Assembly: GCA_945878865.1 (NCBI GenBank)
Contig: CAMCUD010000019.1
Span: 25,994 to 89,993, forward strand
Length of the DNA: 64,000 bases
Reading direction: 5' to 3'
Origin: Bifidobacterium breve
GTDB lineage: Bacteria; Actinomycetota; Thermoleophilia; Solirubrobacterales; Solirubrobacteraceae
This document shows positions 15,945 to 24,942 of this stretch, one piece after another. A model generated the notes under the pieces. The model did not search any database. It was given only the letters and a program-made list of their open reading frames with translations, and was not told the DNA's origin. Both the position numbers and the translations under genes were made by a program. Every line of letters starts with the position of its first letter. Positions within the stretch are counted from its first letter, which is position 1.

Positions 15945-16823
15945 ATGAAGAGAGCCGCCACCGTTTCGACCCCAGCCCCCGCCGGCGCCACGGCGCCCGA
16001 ATCGCTGTCCGCCTACATCCAGGCGCGCTTCGACGACTTCTCGCGGTCCCAGAAGGACGTCGCCCAGTACATCGTCGATCACCTCGACGAGGTGGCCTTC
16101 CAGACCGCGGAGGAGCTCGCCCGCCGCGCGAACACGTCCAGCTCCACGGTCGTCCGGTTCTCGCAGGCACTCGGGTTCGAGGGCTATCCCGAGCTGCAGC
16201 AGTCCGCGCGGGAGGAGTACCGCCGCCGGCATGCAACGCCGACCGCGGGCATGGGGTCGGGCGAGCCGCTCTTCGCGCTCGATCGCAACGAGTTCGAGAC
16301 GTCGCTGGCCGCCGATCACGCGAACGTCGAGGAGACCGCGCGGCGCGTGTCGCGCTCGGAGGTCGAGCAGGCGATCGACGCGATCGCCGGGGCCCAGAAG
16401 CTCATCGTCGCCGGCACCGACCAGATGGCGTTCTTCGCTTCGTACTTCCGCCACCTGCTCATGCTGCTCGACCTTCGTGCTGAAGTCGTCGCGAGCCCGT
16501 CCCAGGAGGCGCTCTCCAAGCTCAGTCGCATCGACGACCAGACGCTCGTCATCGCCCTTTCGGCCGGCCGGCCGCACCCGCTCGTCGTGCGCGCGATGAA
16601 GCTCGCCCGCCACCGCAAGGCGCGGACGATGGCCATCGTCGACGCGACCCTCTCCGACGTCGCCAAGCTCTCACAGACGACGCTCTACTACTCCTCTGAC
16701 AGCCCGGCGTACGTGCGCTCGCACACCGCGCTGCTCGCGCTGATCCAGGCGCTGGCCTACGGCGTCTACTCGCGCGACGCCGAGGAGTACGAAGACCGCA
16801 TCAAGGCCTACCGCCTGAAGTAG
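15945..16823 (+). CDS. RpiR/MurR-family transcriptional regulator
   Basis: A 292-residue cytoplasmic regulator. The N-terminal helix-turn-helix of about 75 residues carries the family pattern (SQKDVAQYIVDHLDEVAF, then TSSSTVVRFSQALGFEGYPEL). The SIS domain from about residue 120 to 260 (KLIVAGTDQMAFFASYFRHLL, ALSAGRPHPLVVRAMKLA) binds phosphosugars in this family. Such proteins control sugar or amino-sugar catabolic genes; the target is not evident because the flanking genes are GGDEF proteins. The ATG is chosen over an in-frame GTG 9 bases upstream. Confidence 0.85.
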   Translation: MKRAATVSTPAPAGATAPESLSAYIQARFDDFSRSQKDVAQYIVDHLDEVAFQTAEELARRANTSSSTVVRFSQALGFEGYPELQQSAREEYRRRHATPTAGMGSGEPLFALDRNEFETSLAADHANVEETARRVSRSEVEQAIDAIAGAQKLIVAGTDQMAFFASYFRHLLMLLDLRAEVVASPSQEALSKLSRIDDQTLVIALSAGRPHPLVVRAMKLARHRKARTMAIVDATLSDVAKLSQTTLYYSSDSPAYVRSHTALLALIQALAYGVYSRDAEEYEDRIKAYRLK

Positions 16824-16824
16824 C

Positions 16825-17901
16825 TCAGGCGGCGGCCCGCGCCGGGACAATGTCCGGCGCGACGTAGACGCGGCGGCGGCCCGCGGCCTTCGCCGCATAG
16901 AGCGCGTGGTCGGCGGCGGCCATGAGGGCATCGGCGTCCCGGCGGCCTGGCCCGCACGTCGCCACTCCCGCGCTCGTCGACATCGCGATCGGCGTCTCGC
17001 TCGAACGCTCCTCGATGGTCGACGCGACACGCTGCGCGATTGCCGAGGCGTCGCGGAGCCCCCGGCCGGGGAGGACGAGAACGAACTCCTCGCCGCCGTG
17101 CCGCCCGACAGCGTCCAGCTCGCCCGCCGTCCCACGCAGGACCTCGGCGACGAGCCGCAGGGCGTCGTCCCCGCCGGCGTGGCCGTGCTGGTCGTTGATC
17201 TGCTTGAAGTGGTCGAGGTCGAACAGGACGAGGCTCACCGGCGTGCCCGTCTCCTGCGCCCGGCGCAGCTCCCGGTCGAGCGCCGCGGTCAGCGCACGGC
17301 GGTTGAGCAGCCCGGTGAGATCGTCGTGGGTCGCTGCCGACTCGAGCTCTTCCATCAGCCGCTCGGTCCGCCGCGTGAGGATGTAGAGGACCACGGTGGC
17401 GAGGAGCATCACGTCCATCGTCACGACGTACGTGATGAGCGGAACCTGCCAGTCGCCCAGGTGCAGGGCCACGGCCAGCGAGATCGCGAAGACCCCCAGG
17501 CACACGCGGGCCTCGCGGCGCGAACCGAAGTAGCCGACCTGCAGCGCCGGCCAGAGGTAGAAGAGCAGGACGACCTCGGCGGGCTTGGCGACCGCGACGG
17601 CGACGCTTGTGAACACGACAGCGCCGGGAAGGCAGATGGCCCGGATGACCGCGTCGGGCAACCCGCCTCCGAAGACCAGGACGCCCGCGATGGCGACCTC
17701 GAGGACCGCGAGGATAAGCAGCGCGCGGTGGTCGCTCGGATCCGGGTCCGGCGTGACGATCGAGAGGAACGCCGTGCTGGCGCCGATCAGGTACCCGAGC
17801 GCGGTGAGCCGCCGCAGGACGTCGGTGTCGCGGGTCCAGCGAAATCCTCCGTCAGGCGTCGTGGGAACGACGCGCAGATGCGGCAAACGAGAGCGCAGCA
17901 T
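16825..17901 (-). CDS. Membrane diguanylate cyclase
   Basis: A 358-residue protein with about six hydrophobic helices in the first 200 residues (a MASE-like sensor region) and a C-terminal GGDEF domain. The active signature GGEEF lies near residues 268-272 with R-H before it. DDLTGLLNRRAL, LFDLDHFKQINDQHGH and the closing ADHALYAAKAAGRRRV are all intact, so it should condense two GTP to cyclic di-GMP. The inhibitory RxxD site five residues upstream reads GELD, so product feedback through this site is probably absent. ATG 17901 is preferred to a GTG at 18003, which would leave almost no gap to pdxS. Confidence 0.85.
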   Translation of the reverse strand: MLRSRLPHLRVVPTTPDGGFRWTRDTDVLRRLTALGYLIGASTAFLSIVTPDPDPSDHRALLILAVLEVAIAGVLVFGGGLPDAVIRAICLPGAVVFTSVAVAVAKPAEVVLLFYLWPALQVGYFGSRREARVCLGVFAISLAVALHLGDWQVPLITYVVTMDVMLLATVVLYILTRRTERLMEELESAATHDDLTGLLNRRALTAALDRELRRAQETGTPVSLVLFDLDHFKQINDQHGHAGGDDALRLVAEVLRGTAGELDAVGRHGGEEFVLVLPGRGLRDASAIAQRVASTIEERSSETPIAMSTSAGVATCGPGRRDADALMAAADHALYAAKAAGRRRVYVAPDIVPARAAA

Positions 17902-17998
17902 GTTTCTCGACGTGTCGGTTCCCGGTAGATCGATCTTGACGCGGCGCCTTGTCAGCTGGACAAGAGGCGCGGGCTGGGCCGGAACCCGTCGGCTTTCG

Positions 17999-18004
17999 TA
18001 CACT
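17999..18004 (+). promoter_or_regulatory. -10-like hexamer TACACT, leaderless pdxS promoter
   Basis: TACACT ends 7 bases before ATG 18012, with no Shine-Dalgarno. The same hexamer and spacing precede yebC and the thioredoxin-like lipoprotein. Confidence 0.6.
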
Positions 18005-18011
18005 CAGCGTG

Positions 18012-18896
18012 ATGCGAGACGAAGCGACGTTCCGGGTCAAGGTCGGCCTGGCCGAGATGCTCAAGGGCGGCGTCATCATGGACGTCGTCACCCCCGAAGA
18101 GGCGAAGATCGCCGAGGACGCGGGTGCGGCTGCGGTCATGGCCCTGGAGCGGGTTCCCGCGGACATCCGCCGAGACGGCGGCGTCGCGCGCATGAGCGAT
18201 CCCGTGATGATCAAGGGGATCCAGGAGGCCGTCTCCATCCCGGTCATGGCCAAGGCCCGCATCGGCCACTTCGCCGAGGCGCAGGTCCTGGAGTCGCTGC
18301 AGGTCGACTTCATCGACGAGTCGGAGGTGCTGACGCCCGCCGACCACGCCCATCACATCGACAAGTGGCCGTTCAAGGTCCCGTTCGTGTGCGGCGCGAC
18401 GAACCTGGGCGAGGCGCTGCGGCGCATCGGCGAGGGCGCGGCGATGATCCGTTCCAAGGGCGAGGCCGGCACGGGCGACATCGTCGAGGCCGTCCGCCAC
18501 CTGCGCGAGATCACCGGCGAGATCCGCAAGCTGACCATGCTCGACGAGGCGGAGCTGTTCGTGGCCGCCAAGGAGCTGCGGGCGCCCTACGACCTCGTGC
18601 GTAAGACGGCACAGGACGGGACGCTCCCCGTGCCGATGTTCTGCGCCGGCGGCATCGCCACGCCCGCGGACGCGTCGCTCGTCATGCAGCTGGGCGCGCA
18701 GGCCGTCTTCGTCGGATCGGGCATCTTCAAGAGCGAGGATCCGGCCCCCCGGGCGCGCGCGATCGTTGAGGCGACGACGCACTACGCCGATCCGGCGCGC
18801 GTCGCCGCTGCGTCGGAGGGGCTCGGCCAGCCGATGCAGAGCCTCGAGACGCGCAAGCTCGAGGAGTCCGAGCTGCTCGCCGGCCGCGGCTGGTGA
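18012..18896 (+). CDS. pdxS: Pyridoxal 5'-phosphate synthase lyase subunit PdxS
   Basis: A 294-residue TIM-barrel subunit of PLP synthase. It joins ribose 5-phosphate, glyceraldehyde 3-phosphate and ammonia into pyridoxal phosphate; the ammonia comes from PdxT. The catalytic residues fall at the standard numbers when ATG 18012 is used: Asp 24 (VIMDVV), Lys 81 ([11 protein letters not shown]) and Lys 149 (RSKGEAGTG). That numbering is the main reason for the start choice over GTG 18009. It overlaps pdxT by four bases. The gene order pdxS-pdxT upstream of yebC is actinobacterial. Confidence 0.98.
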   Translation: MRDEATFRVKVGLAEMLKGGVIMDVVTPEEAKIAEDAGAAAVMALERVPADIRRDGGVARMSDPVMIKGIQEAVSIPVMAKARIGHFAEAQVLESLQVDFIDESEVLTPADHAHHIDKWPFKVPFVCGATNLGEALRRIGEGAAMIRSKGEAGTGDIVEAVRHLREITGEIRKLTMLDEAELFVAAKELRAPYDLVRKTAQDGTLPVPMFCAGGIATPADASLVMQLGAQAVFVGSGIFKSEDPAPRARAIVEATTHYADPARVAAASEGLGQPMQSLETRKLEESELLAGRGW

Positions 18897-19444
18897 TCGT
18901 CGGCGTCCTCGCCCTGCAGGGCGACTTCGAGGCGCACGCCCGCGTCCTGACAGAGCTCGGGGCTGAGGTCCGTGAGGTCCGCGTCCCGGCGGACCTCGAA
19001 GGCCTTGACGGGCTCGTCATGCCCGGGGGCGAGTCGACGACCATGACGCTCGGCATCGAGCGCGAGGGCCTGGGCGACCCGCTGCGCGCGTTCGCGGCGA
19101 CGGGCGCGCCGATCTTCGGCACGTGCGCCGGGCTCATCATGCTCGACCGCGAGCACCTGGGGATCATGGACATCACCGCCCGGCGCAACGCGTTCGGGCG
19201 GCAGGTGCGGTCGTTCGAGGCCGACCTTGACTTCCCCGACATCGACGGCCCGCCGGTGCGCGCGGTGTTCATCCGCGCGCCGTGGATCGATGACGCGGGA
19301 CCGGAGGTGGAGATCCTGGCCGAGGTCGACGGTCATCCCGTCGCCGCGCGGCAGGGCTCGCTGTTCGTCATCTCGTTCCACCCCGAGCTCGGGGACGACA
19401 CGCGGCTGCACGCGCGGTTCCTCGAGGACGTGCGGGCGCGGTAA
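18893..19444 (+). CDS. pdxT: Pyridoxal 5'-phosphate synthase glutaminase subunit PdxT
   Basis: A 183-residue class I-type glutamine amidotransferase that releases ammonia from glutamine and channels it to PdxS. The nucleophile Cys 78 lies in FGTCAGLI, and the His 163 / Glu 165 pair in SFHPEL. The glutamine-binding PGGESTTM is also present. It starts with GTG in a GTGA overlap with the pdxS stop, so translation is coupled and subunit amounts are matched. Confidence 0.98.
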   Translation: MIVGVLALQGDFEAHARVLTELGAEVREVRVPADLEGLDGLVMPGGESTTMTLGIEREGLGDPLRAFAATGAPIFGTCAGLIMLDREHLGIMDITARRNAFGRQVRSFEADLDFPDIDGPPVRAVFIRAPWIDDAGPEVEILAEVDGHPVAARQGSLFVISFHPELGDDTRLHARFLEDVRAR

Positions 19445-19451
19445 GGGCGCC

Positions 19452-19556
19452 GAGCGTCCGTCCTGCGGGCCCCCAGCCCCGCACGACGAACGCTCGCCCG
19501 GGGTGGTGCGGTGAGCGTCTGTCGTGCGGGGCTCTGACCCCGCAGGACGTACGTTC
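19452..19556. repeat. Pair of tandem imperfect palindromes after pdxT
   Basis: Two 44-base inverted repeats, 61 bases apart, fill the gap between pdxT and the RpiB-like gene. The first (19452-19495) has arms starting GAGCGTCCGTCCTGCGGG and ending CCCCGCACGACGAACGCTC. The second (19513-19556) has arms GAGCGTCTGTCGTGCGGGG and CCCCGCAGGACGTACGTTC. Each can fold into a hairpin with a short loop. No T run follows, so they are not standard intrinsic terminators; a REP-like element or a tandem terminator is possible. Confidence 0.65.
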
Positions 19557-19574
19557 GGCGGGGGTGGTCGCGCG

Positions 19575-19580
19575 TACCAT
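19575..19580 (+). promoter_or_regulatory. -10-like hexamer TACCAT, leaderless promoter
   Basis: TACCAT ends 7 bases before ATG 19588 and supports that start over the in-frame ATG 19579, which lies inside the hexamer. Confidence 0.5.
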
Positions 19581-19587
19581 GGGCGGC

Positions 19588-20025
19588 ATGCGCATCGCGA
19601 TCGCCGCCGACGAGGACACCGGCGTCGCTCCAGCCCTCGCCGAAGCGCTCCGCGACCGCAGCCACGACATCGTCGCCACCCACGGCGCCCTGAACCCCGA
19701 CGAGCGGGACGACTGGGCGTGGGCGTCGGAGGCCGCTGCGCGTGATGTGGCGGAAGGGCGCGCCGACCAGGCCGTCATCTGCTGCTGGACGGGCACCGGG
19801 GCCTCCATCGCCGCGAACAAGGTGCCTGGCATCCGCGCCGCGCTCTGCACCGACGCGAAGACCGCCGCCGGCGCCCGGGAGTGGAACGACGCGAACGTCC
19901 TGGCGCTCAGCCTCCGCCTCACCTCCCGCGCCGCCCTCGACGAGATCCTCGACGCCTGGTTCGCCACCGAGCCGAGCACCGACGACGACGATCGCGCGAA
20001 CATCGCGCACCTCGACGAGATCTGA
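19588..20025 (+). CDS. RpiB/LacAB-family sugar-phosphate isomerase
   Basis: A 145-residue cytoplasmic isomerase of the RpiB fold, which interconverts aldose and ketose phosphates such as ribose 5-phosphate and ribulose 5-phosphate. It opens MRIAIAADED. CCWTGTGASIAANKVPGIRAA matches the phosphate-binding and catalytic Cys region, and WNDANVLALSLR is the family signature. The N-terminal AADEDTG departs from the usual SDHAG, so it may belong to a side branch with a different sugar. Nearness to pdxST (which uses ribose 5-phosphate) may be meaningful. Confidence 0.8.
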   Translation: MRIAIAADEDTGVAPALAEALRDRSHDIVATHGALNPDERDDWAWASEAAARDVAEGRADQAVICCWTGTGASIAANKVPGIRAALCTDAKTAAGAREWNDANVLALSLRLTSRAALDEILDAWFATEPSTDDDDRANIAHLDEI

Positions 20026-20099
20026 GTCCGTATCCGGCCGCACGACGGTCGCGGGAGCGGACGGATGACAGAGCGGCGCCGACGCGTTGGGATGACGAC

Positions 20100-20741
20100 A
20101 TGAGGCCCCTCGTCGTCACCGGCGCCGCCGCGGCGCTCGCCGTGTGGTCGCGCCGCGCGCTGCGAGCTTGGGGGGCGACGCCGGAGGAGCAGCGGGCGCC
20201 CATGCCGGGCGACGACGTCGTGGCCGACGCGTCTGACCACGGGACCATGGCGACGACGATCGACGCGCCACCTAAGGCGATCTGGCCCTGGCTGGCCCAG
20301 ATGGGGTGCGACCGTGCCGGCTTCTACAGCTGGGACCGCCTCGACAACGGCGGTCGCCCCAGCGCTGACCGGATTCACGACGCGTGGCAGGACATCCGGG
20401 TCGGCTCCCGGATCGTGTCGCGCCCCGGCGCGAAGGCGTGGTTCGACGTCGTCGCATGTGATCCGCCGAACGCGCTCGTGCTCCGCGCGTCTCTCGCGGG
20501 CAACGGCGAGCCGTTTGATCCGGCCGGCCCTTGGCCGCGGGTGGCCAGCGACACCACATGGGCGTTTCAGCTGCGCGGGCTGCCGGGCGGACGGACCCGA
20601 CTACTCGTGCGCAGTCGCGGCCGCACGACCTCGCCGATCCTCGACCTCGCGGGCGTCGTGTTCTGGGAACCCGCCCACTGGGTCATGCAGACCAAGCAGT
20701 TCCGCGAGCTCGAGCGCCGCGTCGCCTACGCCACGCGGTAG
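20100..20741 (+). CDS. SRPBCC/polyketide-cyclase-like protein
   Basis: A 213-residue protein with a weakly hydrophobic N-terminal segment (LVVTGAAAALAVW) and a hotdog-like START/SRPBCC domain. The typical strand and helix opening is TIDAPPKAIWPWLAQMGCDRAGFYSWD, followed by FDVVACDPPNALVLR, the TTWAFQLRGLPGGRTRLLVRSRG strand pair and a long closing helix beginning WVMQTKQFREL. SRPBCC domains bind hydrophobic ligands. It shares its 3' end (16 bases) with the convergent metallohydrolase gene. No ligand can be proposed. Confidence 0.65.
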   Translation: MRPLVVTGAAAALAVWSRRALRAWGATPEEQRAPMPGDDVVADASDHGTMATTIDAPPKAIWPWLAQMGCDRAGFYSWDRLDNGGRPSADRIHDAWQDIRVGSRIVSRPGAKAWFDVVACDPPNALVLRASLAGNGEPFDPAGPWPRVASDTTWAFQLRGLPGGRTRLLVRSRGRTTSPILDLAGVVFWEPAHWVMQTKQFRELERRVAYATR

Positions 20742-21748
20742 CGCACGATCGCCCCGTCGTCCTCCTCGACGACCCGCCCGTCACGCAGCAGCAAATCGAC
20801 GTGCCCGAGGACCTCGGACAGCGTGAGGAACGCCTGGGTCACGGCGACGTTGCCCCACATCATCTGCGCGAGGTCGTACGCGGTCTGCGGCTCGCCGGCC
20901 TTCTCCAAGAGGCGGAACACCTTCCCCGCGCGCTTGTCGTACATCCGGAACCGCTCGTCGATGATCGCGACATAGTCGCTGATCGGATCGCCGTGTCCGG
21001 TGAGCACGACGTCGACGTCCGTCATCGCCCGCGTCTCAGCGAGCGATTCCATGTACTGGATGAGCGGCTTGGGGCGTTCGGCCGGATCGAGGTCGTCGAG
21101 CGGCGGCGTCAGCAGCGCGATCGAGGAGATGCGCTCGATGAGGTGATCGGCGGACAGCAGGATCTTGCGCGCGCGGTCGTGGAAGATCGTGTCCGACGGC
21201 GAGTGCCCGGGCCGGTGGCTGATCTCCAGCGACCGGTCGCGCAGGTCGAGGGTCTCGCCCGGCGTCAACGGCACGGTCACCGTCGCGGACCCGCCCCAAC
21301 CGCGGAACACCGTGGAGAGCGCGCGCAGCGCGTAGCGCAGCTCGTCGGGAATGCCATGGCGCGCCATGAGCCGCTCGGCGTAGTCGTCTTCGGCTTCCAT
21401 CGACGCGACGTAGTCCGCCGCCCACGGCCCCAGCGCGCCCAATGCCGCAACGTCCGCGCCCGAGCGGCGCTGGAGGATGTCGGTGAGGCCCAGGTGGTCG
21501 AGGTGCTGGTGAGTGATCACCAGCAGCTCGAGATCCTCGACCCGGCGCCCGCGCGCGGCCAGCAGCTGCTCGAGCTCGTCGAGCGCCTTGCCCGAGTTCG
21601 GGCCGGCGTCGACGAGCGTCAGCGGGTCGTCCTCGATGAGGTACGTGTTGATCCGGCCGACGGCGAACGGCGTGGGCAGCGCGAGGCGATGGATCCCCGC
21701 CTCGGCCGCCCGGTCGAGCAGCGCCTGCGCGTCGGCCGGGTCGCTCAC
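20726..21748 (-). CDS. Metallo-beta-lactamase-fold hydrolase
   Basis: A 340-residue MBL-fold hydrolase. The metal motif THQHLDH lies near residues 79-85, a further ligand His in SHRPGHSPSD, and another Asp/His in LLSADHLIE. A C-terminal helical, winged-helix-like part (about 270-340) resembles the end of LACTB2-type proteins, which act on thioesters or RNA. GTG 21748 overlaps the phosphomannomutase stop as GTGA, so the two are translationally coupled; the functional link is unclear. Confidence 0.85.
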   Translation of the reverse strand: MSDPADAQALLDRAAEAGIHRLALPTPFAVGRINTYLIEDDPLTLVDAGPNSGKALDELEQLLAARGRRVEDLELLVITHQHLDHLGLTDILQRRSGADVAALGALGPWAADYVASMEAEDDYAERLMARHGIPDELRYALRALSTVFRGWGGSATVTVPLTPGETLDLRDRSLEISHRPGHSPSDTIFHDRARKILLSADHLIERISSIALLTPPLDDLDPAERPKPLIQYMESLAETRAMTDVDVVLTGHGDPISDYVAIIDERFRMYDKRAGKVFRLLEKAGEPQTAYDLAQMMWGNVAVTQAFLTLSEVLGHVDLLLRDGRVVEEDDGAIVRYRVA

Positions 21749-23118
21749 GAGCGGATCAACCCGAGCACCTCATCGCGGCGGCGCTCCATGTCCTCCTGCG
21801 ACACGAGCGACTCCAGCGTGAGACGCAGCAGCGGCTCGGTGTTGGACTTGCGCACGTTGAAGTGCCAGTCGTCGTAGTCGACCGAGACGCCGTCGACGTG
21901 GGTGATCGTCGCGTCGGCGTACGTCTTCTCGATCTCGGCGATCTTCGCGTCCGCGTCGGAGACCTCGCTGTTGATCTCGCCGCTGATGAAGTACGTCGAG
22001 CGCAGGGGCGCGAGCAGCTCGGAGAGCTTCTTGCCCTCGACCGAGAGCAGCTCCAGGATCAGCAGCGCGGGGATCGTGCCGCTGTCCGCGCAGTAGAAGT
22101 CCCGGAAGTAGTAGTGGCCGGAGACCTCGCCGCCGAACAGCGAGCCCTCCTTCTGCATGCGCGTCTTGAAGAACGCGTGGCCGACCCGGTTGATCTCCGC
22201 CGTGCCGCCCGCGGCGGTCACGATGTCGGCGACCGCGCGGCTGGCGCGCGCGTCGTAGAGGATCGTGGCGCCCGGGTTGCGCTTGAGCAGCGACTGGGCG
22301 AGCAGCGCGGTGAGGAAGTCACCGTCGACGAACGCCCCGGTGTCGTCGATGAAGAAGCAGCGGTCCGCGTCGCCGTCCCAGGCGATGCCGAGCTCGGCGT
22401 GCTCCTCGACGACCTTCTTCATGATGAACTCGCGGTTCTCCGGCAGGAGCGGGTTGGGCTCGTGGTCGGGGAACGTGCCGTCGGGCGTCCAGTAGTGGGC
22501 GCTGATGTCGAGGCCGAGCTGCTCGAGCAGCGGGCCGACCATCGGGCCGCCCATGCCGTTGCCGCCGTCGACGACGACCTTCATGCCGGCGCGCACGTTC
22601 GCCGGGTCGATGAACTTCAGGGCCGCCGCGCGGAACTCCTCGGCGATCTCGACCTCTTCGACGCTGCCGCCGCCCACGGGATCACCGAGGTCGGACTCGG
22701 CGATGCGGCGGACCTCCTGGATGCCGGAGTCGCCGCTCAGCGCGATGGCGCCCTGCTTGACCAGCTTCGCGCCCGTGTACTTCGCCGGGTTATGCGAGGC
22801 GGTGCACATCAGGCCGCCGTCCAGCCCGCGCGAGCCGACGAGGAAATAGAGCATCTCCGTGCCGACCTGGCCGGCGTCGACGACCGAGGCGCCCTCGCTC
22901 GTCATGCCGTCGCGGTAGCGCGCGGCCAGCTCGGGAGCGGAGAGGCGCATGTCGCGGCCGAGGCCGATCGTCGTCTCGCTCACGGGCTTGCCCGCGAGGT
23001 CGGCGATCACGCGGGCGAACGCGCGGCCGATGCGTTCGGCGACGTCGCCGTCGATCTGGTCGGGATAGACGCCCCGGACGTCGTAGGCCTTGAAGATCTC
23101 AGCAGGGACAGAAGTCAT
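21745..23118 (-). CDS. Phosphomannomutase/phosphoglucomutase
   Basis: A 457-residue alpha-D-phosphohexomutase that interconverts 6- and 1-phosphates of mannose or glucose, feeding NDP-sugar synthesis. The phosphoserine loop TASHNP lies near residue 109, the metal loop is DGDADR, the sugar loop is GGEVSGH, and the C-terminal phosphate-binding stretch is RKSNTEPLLRLTLE. ATG 23118 starts MTSVPAEIFKAYDVRG; a longer in-frame N-terminus has no support. It is divergent from the sugar epimerase at 23196, which fits a shared role in surface polysaccharide or glycoside sugars. Confidence 0.93.
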   Translation of the reverse strand: MTSVPAEIFKAYDVRGVYPDQIDGDVAERIGRAFARVIADLAGKPVSETTIGLGRDMRLSAPELAARYRDGMTSEGASVVDAGQVGTEMLYFLVGSRGLDGGLMCTASHNPAKYTGAKLVKQGAIALSGDSGIQEVRRIAESDLGDPVGGGSVEEVEIAEEFRAAALKFIDPANVRAGMKVVVDGGNGMGGPMVGPLLEQLGLDISAHYWTPDGTFPDHEPNPLLPENREFIMKKVVEEHAELGIAWDGDADRCFFIDDTGAFVDGDFLTALLAQSLLKRNPGATILYDARASRAVADIVTAAGGTAEINRVGHAFFKTRMQKEGSLFGGEVSGHYYFRDFYCADSGTIPALLILELLSVEGKKLSELLAPLRSTYFISGEINSEVSDADAKIAEIEKTYADATITHVDGVSVDYDDWHFNVRKSNTEPLLRLTLESLVSQEDMERRRDEVLGLIRS

Positions 23119-23195
23119 CGCGCGGGATGGTATGTGAGGACGCCGCAACGCGGATCGCGGCGGGACGGGGGAGCCGCTGCGATGATCAGCGGGCG

Positions 23196-24317
23196 GTGAC
23201 ACGGACCGTCTTCATCACCGGCGCCTACGGGGCCGTCGGCTCCTGGCTGGCGCGGGCGTGCGTCGAGCGCGGCGACCACGTCGTCGTCCTGCGCCGGGAC
23301 GAGGTTCCGGGAAGCGCCCTGGTGCTCGACGGCACCCAGGAGCGCTGCACCGTCGTGCACGGGGACATGCTCACGCCCGGGCTGCTCGAGCGGGTCCTCG
23401 CCGAGCACGCCGTCGACACCGTCTTCCATCTCGCGGCGCATTCCGTGGTCGGTACGGCCCAGCGGTCGCCGCTGTCGACGTTCGAGACGAACGTCCGGGG
23501 GACGTGGATCGTCATGGAGGCATGCCGGCTGGTCGGCGTCCCGCGGGTCGTCGCCGCGTCGTCGATCAAGGCCTACGGCGAACGGGCCGCGGCTGACCGT
23601 CCGCTCGTGGAATCCGACGCGCTGCACGGACGCCACGTCTACGCGGTCTCCAAGGCGGCGGCCGACGCGATCGCGCGCTCCTACTGGGACGGATACGGCG
23701 TGCGTGTCGCCACCACCCGTCTGGCGAACGTCTACGGCGGCGGCGACCTCAACCGGTCCCGGCTGGTGCCCGACGTCATGGCCGCGGTCCTGGGCGGCAA
23801 CCCGCCGATCGTCCGCTCCGACGGGACGCCGCAGCGCGACTTCCTCCACGTCGACGACGCCGTCACCGCGTATCTCGCCGTGGCCGACCTGCTCGATCGC
23901 GACGACGACATCGCCTGCGGCGCGGCGTTCAACGCGGGCGGTGAGCCGCACTCCGTGATCGAGATCGTCGAGACGATCCTGCGCCTGGCGGGCAGTGACG
24001 CCGAGCCGGAGATCCACGGCGCGCCGCTCCCGCCCGGCGTCAGCGACCGCCTGTCCCTCGACTCGTCGCTGCTGCGCGACCTGACGGGGTGGCGCCCGGA
24101 GGTCGGCCTCGAGGAGGGGCTGCGGCGCACGCTGTCGTGGTATCGGGCGCACCCGTCCGCCCTGGATCTCTCCTACACTCGGTCGCATGGCAGGTCACTC
24201 CAAGTGGGCGGGGATCAAGCACAAGAAGGCGATCGTCGACGCCCGCCGCGGCAAGCTCTTCACCAAGCTCGGACGCGCGATCACGGTCGCCGCGAAGGAG
24301 GGCGGGGGCGACCCTGA
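23196..24317 (+). CDS. NAD-dependent nucleotide-sugar epimerase/dehydratase
   Basis: A 373-residue extended SDR enzyme. TGAYGAVGS near the N-terminus is the NAD loop, the catalytic Ser lies in ASSIKAYGE, YAVSK carries the catalytic Tyr and Lys, and RDFLHVDDAV is the sugar-nucleotide-binding motif. It should act on a UDP-, GDP- or dTDP-hexose. The enzyme would normally end near DLTGWRP...LSWYRAHP, but no stop occurs there. The frame continues 45 residues through the yebC promoter and start, overlapping yebC by 131 bases with a Gly/Arg/Gln-rich tail. The start is GTG 23196. Confidence 0.85.
   Translation: MTRTVFITGAYGAVGSWLARACVERGDHVVVLRRDEVPGSALVLDGTQERCTVVHGDMLTPGLLERVLAEHAVDTVFHLAAHSVVGTAQRSPLSTFETNVRGTWIVMEACRLVGVPRVVAASSIKAYGERAAADRPLVESDALHGRHVYAVSKAAADAIARSYWDGYGVRVATTRLANVYGGGDLNRSRLVPDVMAAVLGGNPPIVRSDGTPQRDFLHVDDAVTAYLAVADLLDRDDDIACGAAFNAGGEPHSVIEIVETILRLAGSDAEPEIHGAPLPPGVSDRLSLDSSLLRDLTGWRPEVGLEEGLRRTLSWYRAHPSALDLSYTRSHGRSLQVGGDQAQEGDRRRPPRQALHQARTRDHGRREGGRGRP
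24174..24179 (+). promoter_or_regulatory. -10-like hexamer TACACT, leaderless yebC promoter
   Basis: TACACT ends 7 bases before ATG 24187 and lies inside the end of the epimerase frame. There is no Shine-Dalgarno. Confidence 0.6.
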
Positions 24318-24942
24318 CGGCAACCCGTCGCTCGCCTTGGCCATCCAGAAGGCCAAGGACGCCTCGATGCCGAAGGACAACATCGAGCGCGCGATCGCGA
24401 AGGGCACGGGCGAGGGCGGCGACGCCGACGCGCTCGAGGCGGTCCTCTACGAGGGCTACGGCTCCGGCGGCGTCGCGGTGCTCGTCGAGGCCGTGACCGA
24501 CAACCGCAACCGGACGGGCTCCGAGGTGCGGCACATCTTCAGCAAGCACGGCGGGAGCCTCGGTGAGCCGGGCTCCGTCGCGTACCTCTTCGACAAGCGC
24601 GGCCTCATCGTCGTGGACGCCGAGCGCTACGACGAGGACGACCTCATGCCCGCCATCGAGGCGGGTGCCGAGGACGTCTCGATCGACGAGAACGTCTTCG
24701 AGGTGATCACCCAGCCGTCGGACCTCACCGCCGTGCGCACCGCGCTCGCCGAGGCCGGCGTCGAGATCCAGAACGCCGAGGTCGCGTGGCTGCCGAAGTC
24801 GCGCGTGCCCCTCGATGAGGACGGCGCGACGAAGGTCCTGAAGCTCATCGACGCGCTCGAGGACAACGACGACGTCGACGCGGTCCACGCGAACTTCGAC
24901 GTGGACGCCGAGGTCCTCGAGCGGGTGATGAACGAGGCCTGA
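24187..24942 (+). CDS. yebC: YebC/PmpR-family protein
   Basis: A 251-residue cytoplasmic protein beginning with the diagnostic MAGHSKWAGIKHKKA and continuing through KAKDASMPKDNIERAIAKGTG and YEGYGSGGVAVLVE. It is full length for the family. YebC proteins have been described as DNA-binding regulators and more recently as factors that help ribosomes through difficult sequences such as proline runs. Its place between pdxST and ruvCAB is conserved in actinobacteria, though here 6.5 kb separates it from ruvC. Confidence 0.97.
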   Translation: MAGHSKWAGIKHKKAIVDARRGKLFTKLGRAITVAAKEGGGDPDGNPSLALAIQKAKDASMPKDNIERAIAKGTGEGGDADALEAVLYEGYGSGGVAVLVEAVTDNRNRTGSEVRHIFSKHGGSLGEPGSVAYLFDKRGLIVVDAERYDEDDLMPAIEAGAEDVSIDENVFEVITQPSDLTAVRTALAEAGVEIQNAEVAWLPKSRVPLDEDGATKVLKLIDALEDNDDVDAVHANFDVDAEVLERVMNEA

